From Planctomycetota bacterium (lineage in GTDB: Bacteria; Planctomycetota; Phycisphaerae; Phycisphaerales; Zrk34), in the NCBI GenBank assembly GCA_016125255.1, contig WGMD01000020.1:1-64000 (forward strand): a stretch of 64,000 bases of DNA, written 5' to 3'. Below the pieces are notes generated by a model. It worked only from the letters and a program-made list of their open reading frames with translations. It had not been told where the DNA came from and ran no database searches. Position numbers and translations under genes: made by a program. Positions 50,975 to 60,694 of this stretch are shown one piece after another (the first letter of the stretch is position 1; each line of letters opens with the position of its first letter).

Positions 50975-52369
50975 TCAGCGGAGCCGCTCTTTGATGCGGC
51001 GCAGACCCGCCAGCACATCCGCGGCGGAATTGTACTGCGGTCGCCGCGGATCGGTCGGACGCAAAATCGCCTCCGTCAGATTCGTAATCATCCGCGCTTC
51101 ATCCGAGTGCGCCTCGTAGCGGACCATCTCCTTGATGTCGGGATTGGAGTGCGGTTTGTCGATCTGCACCGCCAGATAAAACAGGTCCGCCGCCTTGTCG
51201 ACCTTCTGGTAATTGCCCGTGAACATCTGGCTCGTCACCAGCCCCGAACTGGTCATCTTCGCGAGCATGCGCTGAATCTGAGACGCTTTCATCATCTCTT
51301 GGAACAGCTTGTCGAGCAGCGGCGACTGGGCGATGTTCTCGCCGACGCGCGCCGCCGATCCGTAGTCGACGAATCCGACGCCATGCTCCGTCACGACGAA
51401 GTTGTCGAGGCGCAGGTCCAGATGAATCACACGCGCCTGTTCGTGAAGTTTGTCGAGCAGGTCGGCCGCCTGAATGGCGAAGTCGATCTGTGAAAGCGGT
51501 TGCCCCGCCTTGCGGAGCCAGTTGAGGTGCATGCGCGAAACGAAATTGCGCGAGTCTTTTTCGATGGCCAGCACGTGCGGCACCCGCCGGCGATACGGCT
51601 CGGGCAGGTCACGCTGAAGGATTTTCAGGAACGCCGCCTCGCGCGTCAAAAACACCGGGAAAATCGATTGGATGAGCTTCTGCGCCTGCGCTTCGATGAA
51701 CTCGGTGGTCGTTTCAGGGAAGCGATTCTTGAGGCGAAGCATGACCGATTCGAGATCGGGCACTTCCTTGGCGACGACGTATCCGCGGTCCGCCTGACGC
51801 GATGGTTGAAGGTAGACGTTGTAGGTGAACCGGTTGGTGACTTCGCCGGGGCGGACGAGCAGCACCTTGCGCGCGACGAAAAAGTGAATCTTTCGCCCCA
51901 GGCCGGGGATGCGCATGCCAAAGACCGGCTCCCGCACGAAGCTGGGCGGATACTCGATGGCGAAGCCCTTGGAGGCGTAGACCTGCGCCAGTTTGAGCAC
52001 CTGCTCCGGGTCCTCGGAGACGAAGACGAATTGTCCGCCCCAGCGGAGGCGGTCGAAGATCTTGTACCAGCGGTGCAGATCGTAGGGCGTGGCGAAGACA
52101 TAGTCGGCGGTGCGCGATTCGCGCAGCTCGTCGATGCAGTCGTAGTAGCGATCGAATTCCGGATCGCCGGCGAAGATGCGCGACTGCACGAGGCGGATCA
52201 TCATGTCGCGATCGCGCAAGCGATGACGACGACGGGTGCTCGTCTCGACGCTCGGCTCGCTCGCCTCCGGCGGCTCGGCCAGCGAAGGCGAAAGCGGCAG
52301 GGGCGAAAGCAAATCATCGGTCTCGTCGTGGGGTCGCGCGGGCGGCAAAGTGGTGGGGGCCGGGGTCAT
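50975..52369 (-). CDS. Protein-kinase-like protein of unknown substrate
   Basis: 464 aa. The N-terminal 55 residues are Pro/Ser-rich. A central region (70-250) contains RWYKIFDRLRWGGQFVFVS and is unrecognised. The kinase-like lobe is at 270-390: AFLKILQRDLPEPYRRRVP, the catalytic loop VIHLDLRLDNFVV (H-x-D-x4-N) and VGFVDYGSA in place of DFG. The Gly-rich loop is not obvious. Resembles RIO/lipopolysaccharide-kinase-type families more than Hanks kinases. No transmembrane helix. Alone on its transcript. Confidence 0.75.
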   Translation of the reverse strand: MTPAPTTLPPARPHDETDDLLSPLPLSPSLAEPPEASEPSVETSTRRRHRLRDRDMMIRLVQSRIFAGDPEFDRYYDCIDELRESRTADYVFATPYDLHRWYKIFDRLRWGGQFVFVSEDPEQVLKLAQVYASKGFAIEYPPSFVREPVFGMRIPGLGRKIHFFVARKVLLVRPGEVTNRFTYNVYLQPSRQADRGYVVAKEVPDLESVMLRLKNRFPETTTEFIEAQAQKLIQSIFPVFLTREAAFLKILQRDLPEPYRRRVPHVLAIEKDSRNFVSRMHLNWLRKAGQPLSQIDFAIQAADLLDKLHEQARVIHLDLRLDNFVVTEHGVGFVDYGSAARVGENIAQSPLLDKLFQEMMKASQIQRMLAKMTSSGLVTSQMFTGNYQKVDKAADLFYLAVQIDKPHSNPDIKEMVRYEAHSDEARMITNLTEAILRPTDPRRPQYNSAADVLAGLRRIKERLR

Positions 52370-52746
52370 TTGAGAATTATCGTCATCCGTCAGGGAACGG
52401 ATCAGGCGTGTTGCGACAGTTTACGCCGGTGAATCGGACACATCGAGTCGGCTTGGGTGAAACGCATGTGACATAAACACTTGCCCAATCTTGCCCAGCC
52501 GCGGAACACGCGGCGCGGTCGGCGTGATTACGCCACTCATCGGCACGTCGCCGGTCGCTTCGCCAACAACGAACGACGCCTCGGCCCTTGCATTTGATCC
52601 CTTGCCCGCTACAATCCATCCCCACTTAGTTGAGAATGAATTGCATATTCATTCTCAATTACGACGGATCATGGCGCGCGTCATTGATTCAATCAGAGGG
52701 ATGTAAGCGACAAAGCATTGAAGTATAACAATTTAGGAGCATCGAT
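52370..52746. other. Divergent spacer with Fur-type palindrome
   Basis: 377 bases between the kinase-like gene and the outer-membrane protein gene. It contains a 29-base palindrome (52630-52658) and, beyond it, AT-richer promoter DNA leading to an AGGAG ribosome site before 52747. No gene seen; the ORFs across it are not protein-like. Confidence 0.6.
52630..52658. promoter_or_regulatory. Probable Fur box
   Basis: TTGAGAATGAAT (52630-52641), TGCAT spacer, ATTCATTCTCAA (52647-52658): a perfect 12-bp inverted repeat close to the Fur-type pattern of GAATGA/TCATTC half sites. It is 88 bases ahead of the 52747 gene, so it could repress it when iron is plentiful. Confidence 0.7.
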
Positions 52747-53532
52747 ATGAATCAGATTCGACAGGTGCGGGGTTCACAAGGGGTTGGGGCGGCGTTCGTG
52801 ATGGCTTTGGTGGTCGCGACGGCCGGGGTGGCTCGGGCCGATGCACGCCCATTTGTGTTCACCTATGAAGTCACCACGATGCCCGTCGGAGCGGTTGAGT
52901 ACGAGCAGTGGGTCACATGGAAGACCAGCAAGGCGATCGACTCCGACTACGACGCGATCGACTTCCGTCATGAGATCGAATTCGGCGTCACCGATCATTT
53001 CCAGCTCGGTCTGTACGTTTCGGACTGGGGCTACGAAGACGGCGACTCGGTGACGAACGACGGCACGCGCTGGAACGATGTCGCGATCGAAGGCATTTAC
53101 AACCTCAGCGACCCGGTGGCGGATCCGATCGGCGTCGCGCTCTACGGCGAGATCAAGGGCGGCGACGAAGTGCTCGGCGTCGAAGGTAAGCTGCTGCTTC
53201 AGAAAAACATCGGGTCATGGATCATCGCGTGGAACGGCGTGATCGAGGCGGAGTGGGAAGGCGACCATTTCGACGATGACAACGGCACGCTCGAACAAAC
53301 CCTCGGCATCAGCTATCAGGTAACGCCCAGTCTGCTCCTCGGCGCCGAACTCGTTCACGAAATCGATTACGCCGACTGGTCCGCCTGGGGGCCGCACGTG
53401 GTGTATGCCGGGCCGAACGTTTCCTACCGCAAGGGCAACTGGTGGGTCACGGTCGCGCCGTTGTTTCAGTTGACTCGCGTCGATGACGAAGCGGATTTCC
53501 AGACGCGTCTGATCTTCGGTATCAACTTCTGA
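52747..53532 (+). CDS. Outer-membrane beta-barrel-like protein, probably iron-regulated
   Basis: 261 aa. AGGAG at suitable spacing. A signal peptide ends at ARA (residues 1-31). The rest is a run of alternating amphipathic strands (YEQWVTWKT, FRHEIEFGVTDHFQLGLYV, VALYGEIKGG, VSYRKGNWWVTVAPLFQL) ending in a C-terminal Phe (FGINF), the outer-membrane assembly signal; resembles the DUF6662 group. Its stop overlaps the start of the cytochrome lipoprotein gene, and a Fur-type site lies upstream, suggesting an iron or redox role at the outer membrane. Confidence 0.8.
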   Translation: MNQIRQVRGSQGVGAAFVMALVVATAGVARADARPFVFTYEVTTMPVGAVEYEQWVTWKTSKAIDSDYDAIDFRHEIEFGVTDHFQLGLYVSDWGYEDGDSVTNDGTRWNDVAIEGIYNLSDPVADPIGVALYGEIKGGDEVLGVEGKLLLQKNIGSWIIAWNGVIEAEWEGDHFDDDNGTLEQTLGISYQVTPSLLLGAELVHEIDYADWSAWGPHVVYAGPNVSYRKGNWWVTVAPLFQLTRVDDEADFQTRLIFGINF

Positions 53533-53891
53533 TGCGCCTACCGGTCGCTCAGCTCGTCCTGCGATGCGCGATCGCATTCTCGCTGCTCGGCGGGCTGTGC
53601 GGATGCCTGAGCATCGAGCAGATGGCGCCGCCTGTGGAGCGTCTCGCGGCCTCGGGGTCGATCGCCGACGCCGAGGCCTCGATGCTCCATCGCGGCCGCC
53701 GGATCTACCTCACCGCCTGCGCCAAGTGCCACACCATCGAGCCGATCGATCGATATTCGCGGGAAAAGTGGCTCAAAATCCTGCCCGAGATGATCGAGGA
53801 ATCCAAGCTCGACGAAGCGCGGGCGTCGGAGGTGACGCGCTATATTCTCGCGGCGCACGAACTGATGACCACCTCGTCAATCGCGCAATGA
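53532..53891 (+). CDS. One-heme c-type cytochrome lipoprotein
   Basis: 119 aa. Lipoprotein signal with lipobox LGGLCGC (Cys near residue 25). One heme-binding motif CAKCH (residues 61-65), with the Met of LPEMIEES as likely sixth ligand, in a small helical domain (IYLTACAKCHTIEPIDRYSREKW). Overlaps the upstream beta-barrel gene by one base (TGATG), so they are co-translated; together they may move electrons at the cell envelope. Confidence 0.85.
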   Translation: MRLPVAQLVLRCAIAFSLLGGLCGCLSIEQMAPPVERLAASGSIADAEASMLHRGRRIYLTACAKCHTIEPIDRYSREKWLKILPEMIEESKLDEARASEVTRYILAAHELMTTSSIAQ

Positions 53892-54716
53892 CGCGATCGG
53901 ATTGTGTCCGAATCGCTGGCTGATCCGTCGGGCGCCGGCGGCGATGAGGGGACCGAGCCGCGGAAAGTCAGCGGGGGTCAGCCGAAATGCCGGGCCGACG
54001 ACCCAGACCGCGCCGATGGGAGCCGCGCGATGATTGAGCACCGCGGCGCCGATGCAGCGGATGCCGTCATTGTGCTCGCCATTGTCGATGGCATATCCAT
54101 CGACGCGGGCGCGCTCGATCTCGTCGAGCAGGGCGGCGCGGTCGGTGAGCGTGTGATCCGTGAAGCGCGTCAATGTGAGGCGATCGAGCAGGGCGTCGCG
54201 CTGTGCGACGGGCAGATGCGCCATGTACGCCTTGGCCGGCGCGGCGGTGTGCAGCGGGAAACGCGTGCCCACGCCGATCATCACGCGGACCTGCTGATTG
54301 GAAAGCACTTGCTCGAGCACGACGCCTTCGGAGCCGTCGATGATGCCCACAAGCGTCGTCTCATCGGTCTGATCGCGCATTTCGTGCATGACGTCGAGCG
54401 CGTTGTGCACGAGCCCGCTCTCGCCGAGCGCGGCGTAACCGAGACTCAGAAATTTGGTGCTCAGCGAGAAGCACTTGGTGGCTTCGTCGCGCTGGAGATA
54501 GCCGTAGGCGTGAAGCGTATTGGCAATGCGGAAGACGCTGTTCTTGGGCAGGCCCAGCGCCTCGGCGATCTCGCTGATGCCCTGCGGGCGCTGCATCGAC
54601 GCCAGATGCTCCAGCAGCATGAGCGCCCGCGAGAGATTCGGCACGTGATACCGGTCCGCCGCCGCCGCCGCCTCGGCCGGATGCACCAACTCGTCATCAC
54701 GCGAATTTGTCGGCAA
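53877..54716 (-). CDS. IclR-family transcriptional regulator
   Basis: 279 aa. Winged-helix DNA-binding domain at residues 28-90 (LSRALMLLEHLASM, GISEIAEALGLPKNSVFRIANTLHAYGYL) and the C-terminal effector-binding domain at 105-275 (LVGIIDGSEGVVLEQVL, FPLHTAAPAKAYMAHLP, GYAIDNGEHNDGIRCIGAAV). It is divergent from the second PSCyt/DUF1501 pair and shares a 129-base spacer with it, so it probably regulates that pair in response to a sugar-derived ligand. Its 3' end overlaps the cytochrome gene by 15 bases. Confidence 0.93.
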   Translation of the reverse strand: MPTNSRDDELVHPAEAAAAADRYHVPNLSRALMLLEHLASMQRPQGISEIAEALGLPKNSVFRIANTLHAYGYLQRDEATKCFSLSTKFLSLGYAALGESGLVHNALDVMHEMRDQTDETTLVGIIDGSEGVVLEQVLSNQQVRVMIGVGTRFPLHTAAPAKAYMAHLPVAQRDALLDRLTLTRFTDHTLTDRAALLDEIERARVDGYAIDNGEHNDGIRCIGAAVLNHRAAPIGAVWVVGPAFRLTPADFPRLGPLIAAGARRISQRFGHNPIASLRD

Positions 54717-54733
54717 AGGTGGTTGACTCCGGT

Positions 54734-54763
54734 TTGAATCAAGTTAAACTGTGTTTGTTATAT
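54734..54763 (+). promoter_or_regulatory. Candidate promoter of the second PSCyt/DUF1501 pair
   Basis: TTGAAT (54734-54739) and TTATAT (54758-54763) with an 18-base spacer in the IclR divergent spacer. The AT-rich GTTATATAGAAC stretch next to it could be an IclR-type operator; this is a guess. Confidence 0.35.
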
Positions 54764-54845
54764 AGAACGACCCGCAAAAAAGCAAGCATCCACACGAAGA
54801 ATCCGCGTAGACTTCCCGAGCAGGCACGACCCACGGAGCCCACGG

Positions 54846-57815
54846 ATGACGCACACGACGGCTCGCGGCATGACGATGCGATGGCTGGCGGTGGCGATGC
54901 TGCTGCTGGTCATCGGGCCGCGCGGCTGGGCGGCCGACGACGCCGGGCCCGAAGTGGATGGCGTCAAGTTCTTCGAATCGCAGGTCCGGCCCATCCTCGA
55001 AGCCAACTGCTTCAAATGCCACGGCAACGAAACCAAAATCCGTGCGAACCTCTATCTGACCTCGCACGCCGGTGTCATGCGCGGCTCGGAAGTCGGGCCG
55101 GTCGTCGATCTTCAAAATCCCGCCGACAGTCTTTTGCTGAAGATGATCAATTACACGGATGACGATCATCAGATGCCCCCGAGCGGGAAGCTGCCGCAGG
55201 AGAAGATCGATGTGCTGACGAAGTGGGTGATGATGGGCGTGCCATGGACGGCGGAGTCCGACCCCGTGCTTCCGCCGCTGACGCCCAAGTCCGATTCGAT
55301 CATCACGGAAAAGGCGCGGCAGTGGTGGGCCTATCAGCCGGTCGCCCGGCCGGTCACGCCGAAGGTGCATGACGCGACCTGGCCCCGCAATCCGATCGAC
55401 AATTTCATCCTCGCCAAGCTCGAAGCCAAGGGCCTCAAGCCCGCCCCGCCCGCCGATCGCGTCACGCTCATTCGCCGCGTGTACTACGATCTGATCGGCC
55501 TGCCGCCGACGCCCGCCCAGGTCGATGCCTTTGTCCATGATGCGAACCCCGATGCATATGCGAATCTGATCGAGCGCCTGCTGGCCATGCCGCAGTATGG
55601 CGAGAAGTGGGGACGGCACTGGCTCGACGTCGTCCGCTACGCCGAGACGAACGGCTACGAGCGCGACAATCCCAAACCCAACGTCTTCAAGTACCGCGAT
55701 TACGTCATCCGTGCCTTCAACACCGACAAACCCTACGACCAGTTCCTGCGCGAGCAGATCGCCGGCGACGAACTGGATCATGTCACGAGCGATTCAATCA
55801 TCGCGACCGGCTACTACCGTCTCGGTCTCTGGGACGACGAACCCGCCGACCGCCCGCAGGCGTTTTTCGACGGGCTCGACGACATTGTCTCCACGACCTG
55901 TCAGTCGATGCTCGCCATGACCGTCAACTGCGCCCGCTGTCACAACCACAAGGTCGATCCGATACCGCAGGCGGATTACTACCGGATGACGGCGTTTTTC
56001 CGCAATTTGACGCCGATGGCCAACGGCGGGCCGACCATCGAGCGCGACATATTCTCCGACGACGCTGACGCCGCGGAAACCGAGCGCCTCGCCGCGCAGC
56101 GCGCCGAGCGCATCGATGCCCTGACCGCTCAGCTCGCCGCCGTCGAAAACGAACTGCGCGAGGCGTATCAGAAATTCCGCAAGACCGATCAGCCCGTGCG
56201 CCTCGCCGACATCGAATCGCTGCATTACCGGTTTTATCGCGACACATGGGACAAGCTCCCCGACTTCGATCAGCTCAAGCCCGAGAGCGAAGGCGAACTG
56301 ACGCAGGGTTTTTACACGCTCAATCCGCGCACGCGCGACGACGCCTTCGGCTTCGTCTTTGAAGGCATGCTCAAAGTCCCCGCCGCCGGCGAGTACGCGT
56401 TCGAAGTCAATGCCGACGACGGCGTCCGCATCATCGTTAACGGTCAGCGCGTCGCCGAGATGGACGGCGTGCACGGCTTCCTGCCCGAGCCCAGCCGGGG
56501 CACGATCACGCTCAAAGCCGGTCAGGTTCCGATCCGCCTCGAGTACTTTCAGAAGGCGAACGGCCTGGGCCTCGAAGTGGCGTGGAGCGGGCCGGGCGTG
56601 AATCGCCGGCTGCTCAGCGAAACCGATCAGCCCGAAAACGCCGGCGACCTGCGCATCGACCGGCTCATGGCCCAGTACGGCAAGAAACTGCTAAGCGCTC
56701 AGACCGTGGCGAACTATCGCTCACTGCGCAAGGAGCTCAACGAACTGAACAAGGAGCCGGTGCACACTGAAAAGGCCCTGTGCGTCACGGAGAACGGTCC
56801 CACCTCGCCCGATTCGTTCATCCTCTCGCGCGGCAGCGCGCACGCCCCGATGCAGCAGGTCCAGCCGGGCTTCCCGCAGGTGCTCGGCTTCGCCGATCCG
56901 ACGATTCCCGACCCCGCCCCCGGCGCGAAGACGACCGGCCGGCGACGCGTCCTCGCCGACTGGATCGCTTCGCCGAAGAATCCGCTGACGGCGCGCGTGA
57001 TGGCCAATCGCATCTGGCAGCATCACTTCGGCCGGGGCATCGTGCGATCGACCAATGACTTCGGCGGCCTGGGCGAACTGCCGACGCATCCGCAATTGCT
57101 CGACTACCTCGCCACCGAGTTCATCGCCCGCGGTTGGTCCGTCAAGGACATGCACCGGCTGATCCTGATGAGCAGCGCGTACCAGATGTCATCGCAGGAC
57201 GACGACAAGGCGCTCGCCGCCGATCCGAACAATGATTTGTTCTGGCGATTCGACATGCGGCGGCTCACCGCCGAGGAAATCCGCGATTCGATTCTGGCGA
57301 TCAACGGCACGCTGAATTTGCAAATGGGCGGGCCGAGCATTTTCACGAAGGTGCCGGCCGAGGTGTTGGCGACGGCATCGCGGCCGGATCACGCATGGGG
57401 CAACAGTCCGCCGGATCAGCAGCGCCGCCGCAGCGTGTACATTCATGTAAAGCGCTCGCTGGTGGAGCCGATTCTCGAAACATTTGATTTGCCCGACACG
57501 GACACAAGCTGCGCGGTGCGGTTCGCCACGACTGTGCCGACGCAGGCGCTGACGGGGCTCAACAGCGATTTCATGAACGAGCAGGCGGTGATTTTCGCTG
57601 ATCGTCTGCGGGCCGAAGCGCCGGGCGATGTGCCGGCGCAAGTTCGCCGCGCCCTGCGACTCGCCGCCGCGAAGGAGCCCAGCGATGCGCAGGTGCAGCG
57701 CGGCGTGAACCTGATCCGTTCGCTTACGGACAAGGATCATCTCGATGCGGACAAGAGTCTGAATCTGTTTTGCCTGATGGTGTTGAACATGAATGAGTTC
57801 GTCTACCTGGACTAG
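54846..57815 (+). CDS. PSCyt1-DUF1549-PA14-DUF1553 cytochrome-like protein
   Basis: 989 aa, start set by GGAG 9 bases upstream. Signal peptide to about residue 29. PSCyt1 with CFKCHGNE (residues 57-64); DUF1549 at 180-390 (PIDNFILAKLEAKGLKPAP, WGRHWLDVVRYAETNGYERD, NCARCHNHKVDPIPQ); a PA14 carbohydrate-binding domain at about 490-600 (GFVFEGMLKVPAAGEYAFEV, ADDGVRIIVNGQ, IRLEYFQKANGLGLEVAWSG); DUF1553 at 690-960 (ANRIWQHHFGRGIV, LTGLNSDFMNEQA). The PA14 insert separates it from the homologue at 47751. Paired with the DUF1501 gene 14 bases downstream. Confidence 0.94.
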   Translation: MTHTTARGMTMRWLAVAMLLLVIGPRGWAADDAGPEVDGVKFFESQVRPILEANCFKCHGNETKIRANLYLTSHAGVMRGSEVGPVVDLQNPADSLLLKMINYTDDDHQMPPSGKLPQEKIDVLTKWVMMGVPWTAESDPVLPPLTPKSDSIITEKARQWWAYQPVARPVTPKVHDATWPRNPIDNFILAKLEAKGLKPAPPADRVTLIRRVYYDLIGLPPTPAQVDAFVHDANPDAYANLIERLLAMPQYGEKWGRHWLDVVRYAETNGYERDNPKPNVFKYRDYVIRAFNTDKPYDQFLREQIAGDELDHVTSDSIIATGYYRLGLWDDEPADRPQAFFDGLDDIVSTTCQSMLAMTVNCARCHNHKVDPIPQADYYRMTAFFRNLTPMANGGPTIERDIFSDDADAAETERLAAQRAERIDALTAQLAAVENELREAYQKFRKTDQPVRLADIESLHYRFYRDTWDKLPDFDQLKPESEGELTQGFYTLNPRTRDDAFGFVFEGMLKVPAAGEYAFEVNADDGVRIIVNGQRVAEMDGVHGFLPEPSRGTITLKAGQVPIRLEYFQKANGLGLEVAWSGPGVNRRLLSETDQPENAGDLRIDRLMAQYGKKLLSAQTVANYRSLRKELNELNKEPVHTEKALCVTENGPTSPDSFILSRGSAHAPMQQVQPGFPQVLGFADPTIPDPAPGAKTTGRRRVLADWIASPKNPLTARVMANRIWQHHFGRGIVRSTNDFGGLGELPTHPQLLDYLATEFIARGWSVKDMHRLILMSSAYQMSSQDDDKALAADPNNDLFWRFDMRRLTAEEIRDSILAINGTLNLQMGGPSIFTKVPAEVLATASRPDHAWGNSPPDQQRRRSVYIHVKRSLVEPILETFDLPDTDTSCAVRFATTVPTQALTGLNSDFMNEQAVIFADRLRAEAPGDVPAQVRRALRLAAAKEPSDAQVQRGVNLIRSLTDKDHLDADKSLNLFCLMVLNMNEFVYLD

Positions 57816-57829
57816 CGAGGAATACGAAC

Positions 57830-59302
57830 ATGCACGAAGCGAACAAAACGACGAGCCAGTTCTGCGGGCGGACGCGCCGGGAGTTTTTGTGGCAGGCCGG
57901 CGGGGGTTTTGGCGCGGCGGCGCTGACGGGGCTGCTCAGTGCGGAGGGCTTTTTCCAGAAGCAGGCGATGGCGGCGGACGGCATGACGCCGTTCCGCAAT
58001 CCGGTCGCGCCCAAGCGGCCGATGACGACGCCGAAGGCCAAGAGCGTGATCTTCCTGTTCATGTACGGCGGGCCGAGCCACGTCGATACGTTCGACTACA
58101 AGCCCAACATGTACGCGCTGGACGGTCAGACGATTCCGGTGAAAACCTTCGGGCGCGGCGGCAAGAAGAACGAGGGCCGCGTCGTCGGACCCAAGTGGGC
58201 GTTCAAGCAGTACGGGCAGTGCGGCAAATACGTCAGCGATCTGTTTCCGCATATTGGATCGTGCGCCGATGACATCGCGTTCATTCATTCGATGTACGCC
58301 GACTCGCCGATTCACGGGTCGGCCCTGCTGATGATGAACAGCGGGCGCATCCTGTCGGGTCATCCGTGCATCGGTTCGTGGGTCAACTACGGGCTCGGCT
58401 CGGAGAACGAAAACCTGCCCGGCTTCGTCGTCATGCTCGACAAGAAAGGCGGACCGATCAGCGGCGCGAAAAACTGGTCGAGCGGGTACATGCCCGCCAC
58501 GTATCAGGGCACGATTCTGCGTTCGACCGGCGAACCGATTCTCAATTTGAGGCCGCCCGCCGACATGAGCGCTTCGGCCCAGCGCCGCCTGCTTGATACG
58601 CTCAAGGATTTCAATGAAGAGCATCTGGCGACGCGCGCCAGCAACTCCGCCCTCGCAGCACGCATCGCCAGCTATGAACTGGCGTACAAGATGCAGCAGT
58701 ACGCCCCCGAAGCCGTCGACTTCGAGAGCGAGCCGGCGTACATCAAGGAGATGTACGGCCTGGATCAGGACCGCACGTATGACTTCGGGCGGAAGTGCCT
58801 TCTGGCGCGCCGGCTGGTCGAGCGCGGCGTGCGGTTCATTCAGATTTATTCGGGCGGAGCGCACAATGACGACAATTGGGATGCGCACACCGATATTGAG
58901 AAGAACCATAATTTCCACGCCGGCAACACCGACTTGCCGATCGCCGGACTGATCAAGGACCTTAAGCAGCGCGGGCTGCTCGACAGCACGCTGATCATCT
59001 GGGGCGGGGAGTTCGGGCGTCAGCCCACGGCCGAATACGCCAAAGGCACCGGTCGCGATCATAATGCGTATGGGTTCACGATGTGGATGGCGGGCGGAGG
59101 CGTGAAGGGCGGGACGAGCGTGGGCGCGACGGATGAGCTGGGCTCGGCGGCGATCGAAAATCGCTTCCACGTCAAGAACCTGCACGCCACCGTGCTCACG
59201 CAGATGGGCCTCGACCCGGACAAGCTCTCGTATTTCTTCGGCGGGCTCAACCAGAAACTCGTCGGCGTCGAAGGCGCCGAGCCGATTCGTCAGATCATCT
59301 GA
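57830..59302 (+). CDS. DUF1501 protein, second copy
   Basis: 490 aa. Twin-arginine-like start TRREFLWQAGGGFGAAALTGL, then the DUF1501 fold: IFLFMYGGPSHVDTFDYKPN, FKQYGQCGKYVSDLFPHIG, GFVVMLDKKGGPISG, RFIQIYSGGAHNDDNWDAH and LIIWGGEFGRQPTAEYAKG TGRDHN. Partner of the PSCyt/PA14 protein just upstream; probably exported folded by Tat. Differs clearly from the first copy (46311-47747), so the two modules are old paralogues with different substrates. Confidence 0.93.
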   Translation: MHEANKTTSQFCGRTRREFLWQAGGGFGAAALTGLLSAEGFFQKQAMAADGMTPFRNPVAPKRPMTTPKAKSVIFLFMYGGPSHVDTFDYKPNMYALDGQTIPVKTFGRGGKKNEGRVVGPKWAFKQYGQCGKYVSDLFPHIGSCADDIAFIHSMYADSPIHGSALLMMNSGRILSGHPCIGSWVNYGLGSENENLPGFVVMLDKKGGPISGAKNWSSGYMPATYQGTILRSTGEPILNLRPPADMSASAQRRLLDTLKDFNEEHLATRASNSALAARIASYELAYKMQQYAPEAVDFESEPAYIKEMYGLDQDRTYDFGRKCLLARRLVERGVRFIQIYSGGAHNDDNWDAHTDIEKNHNFHAGNTDLPIAGLIKDLKQRGLLDSTLIIWGGEFGRQPTAEYAKGTGRDHNAYGFTMWMAGGGVKGGTSVGATDELGSAAIENRFHVKNLHATVLTQMGLDPDKLSYFFGGLNQKLVGVEGAEPIRQII

Positions 59303-59940
59303 TCCGCCATGCTCAACACGCTCGGCTCCGTCAGGCCCACGAGACTTGCCATGCGCACCAGGTCCGCCGCATTACGCGCCTGCATCTTACGCATCATCCG
59401 GGCACGGTGATTCTCGATCGTCCGCAATGAAATCGACCATCCATAAGCAATCTGCTTGTTGGACTTGCCCATCACGACTTCATCGAGAAGTTCGCGTTCG
59501 CGTGCGGTCAGTGAGTCGATGCGGCGGCGTATTTCGGCCGCGTCGTTCAACAGTTGGCGCCGGCTGTTGGCGTTGCTGACCGCCTTCGTGACGTGCCGGC
59601 GAAGATCCTCAAGATCGACGGGCTTTTCGAGCATGTCCACCGCCCCGGCTTTGACGGCTTGGACGGCGGAGGCGACGTCGCCGTAACCCGTCAGCATGAT
59701 CACGGGCACGCAGGCGGCGATCCGCCGCTCATGGCGCAGCACATCCAGCCCGCTCATGCCCGGCATGCAAAGATCGAGAATCACGCAGCCGATCGCATCC
59801 GGATCGAAAGCCCGAAGCATCGCTTCGCCGCTGTCGAATTCGCGGACTTCGTAGCCGTCTATCCGCAAGTTCATGCCCAAAGAGGAGCGTACCGCCAAGT
59901 TGTCGTCCACGATCCAGATACCCAGTTCCGATGTCATCAT
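59290..59940 (-). CDS. FixJ-type response regulator
   Basis: 216 aa. Receiver domain 1-125 with acidic pocket (WIVDDN), phosphoacceptor Asp in CVILDLCMPGMSGLDV, switch Thr in VIMLTGYGD and the Lys in MLEKPVD. LuxR-type HTH at 150-210 (LTARERELLDEVVMGKSNKQ, SLRTIENHRARMMRKM). Full FixJ-like phosphorylation sites are present. No histidine kinase is in the window, so its partner is elsewhere. Ends convergently with the DUF1501 gene (overlap 13 bases). Confidence 0.94.
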   Translation of the reverse strand: MMTSELGIWIVDDNLAVRSSLGMNLRIDGYEVREFDSGEAMLRAFDPDAIGCVILDLCMPGMSGLDVLRHERRIAACVPVIMLTGYGDVASAVQAVKAGAVDMLEKPVDLEDLRRHVTKAVSNANSRRQLLNDAAEIRRRIDSLTARERELLDEVVMGKSNKQIAYGWSISLRTIENHRARMMRKMQARNAADLVRMASLVGLTEPSVLSMADQMI

Positions 59941-60694
59941 GATCTTCCTTACAATCTTGGTAAGAAGTCAATGAACCCCAGACCCCGATGCGACATGAAC
60001 AACAACGGCCGCATCACGGTCACATGAACCATTCCCCGATTCATGCGTCCCACGACTCGACGTGCCGGATGATCGGTGCCGACAAGAGGGGCTTTGCACG
60101 AAAGAGACGAATGATATTTCAACGCATCGCACGATCTCAAACGCTCGTGGCTCCGGGATGCTGCATCCTTCGGACACGTTGCATATGAACTTTTAGGCAT
60201 AAGGCGCGGGAGGGACAAGATGTGGATTTCCCTTACTATTCACGAACGACGCAAAATGCGAAGTTTTCAGCTTCCACACAATCGTCGCGATCTGCATCGC
60301 ATCGATGGTTAATGACAGTTCGGCCGATGGACTGTTGTCAACAGCATGACACTTGATCATGCAATTGACGAGGCGTACCACGACCGGATGTCATGATCGC
60401 CCGATGATCGCGATCAACAGGGGTGCGTTGTGTACGCAATATTCTCTGAAATATCCGGTGGATTCTGCATAGGCGACCTCCTGTCATCAAAACCAAGAGT
60501 GCCGAACCAAGACATGGACCACACTCTGATCATAGATGCACGGCGCGTTCTGTCAATGGGCGCGCTGAATTTTCGCGGGCTCTTTCAAGTACGAAACAAC
60601 ATCGCGCGATCGGGAGAAGCACTTATCAATCAGCTGGCGCGGCGGGCCGATGGAGTGATCGGATGCGGATGGATTGATCATCACGAGGCGGTAT
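59941..60694. other. Long AT-richer spacer, no gene seen
   Basis: About 750 bases between the FixJ-like regulator and the degenerate receiver gene, with lower GC than the flanks. It holds several palindromic words (CTTACaatcttGGTAAG near 59950, GATCGCCCGATGATCGCGATC near 60400) and presumably the promoters of both regulators. I see no RNA gene. Long plus-strand frames through it are shadows. Confidence 0.4.
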
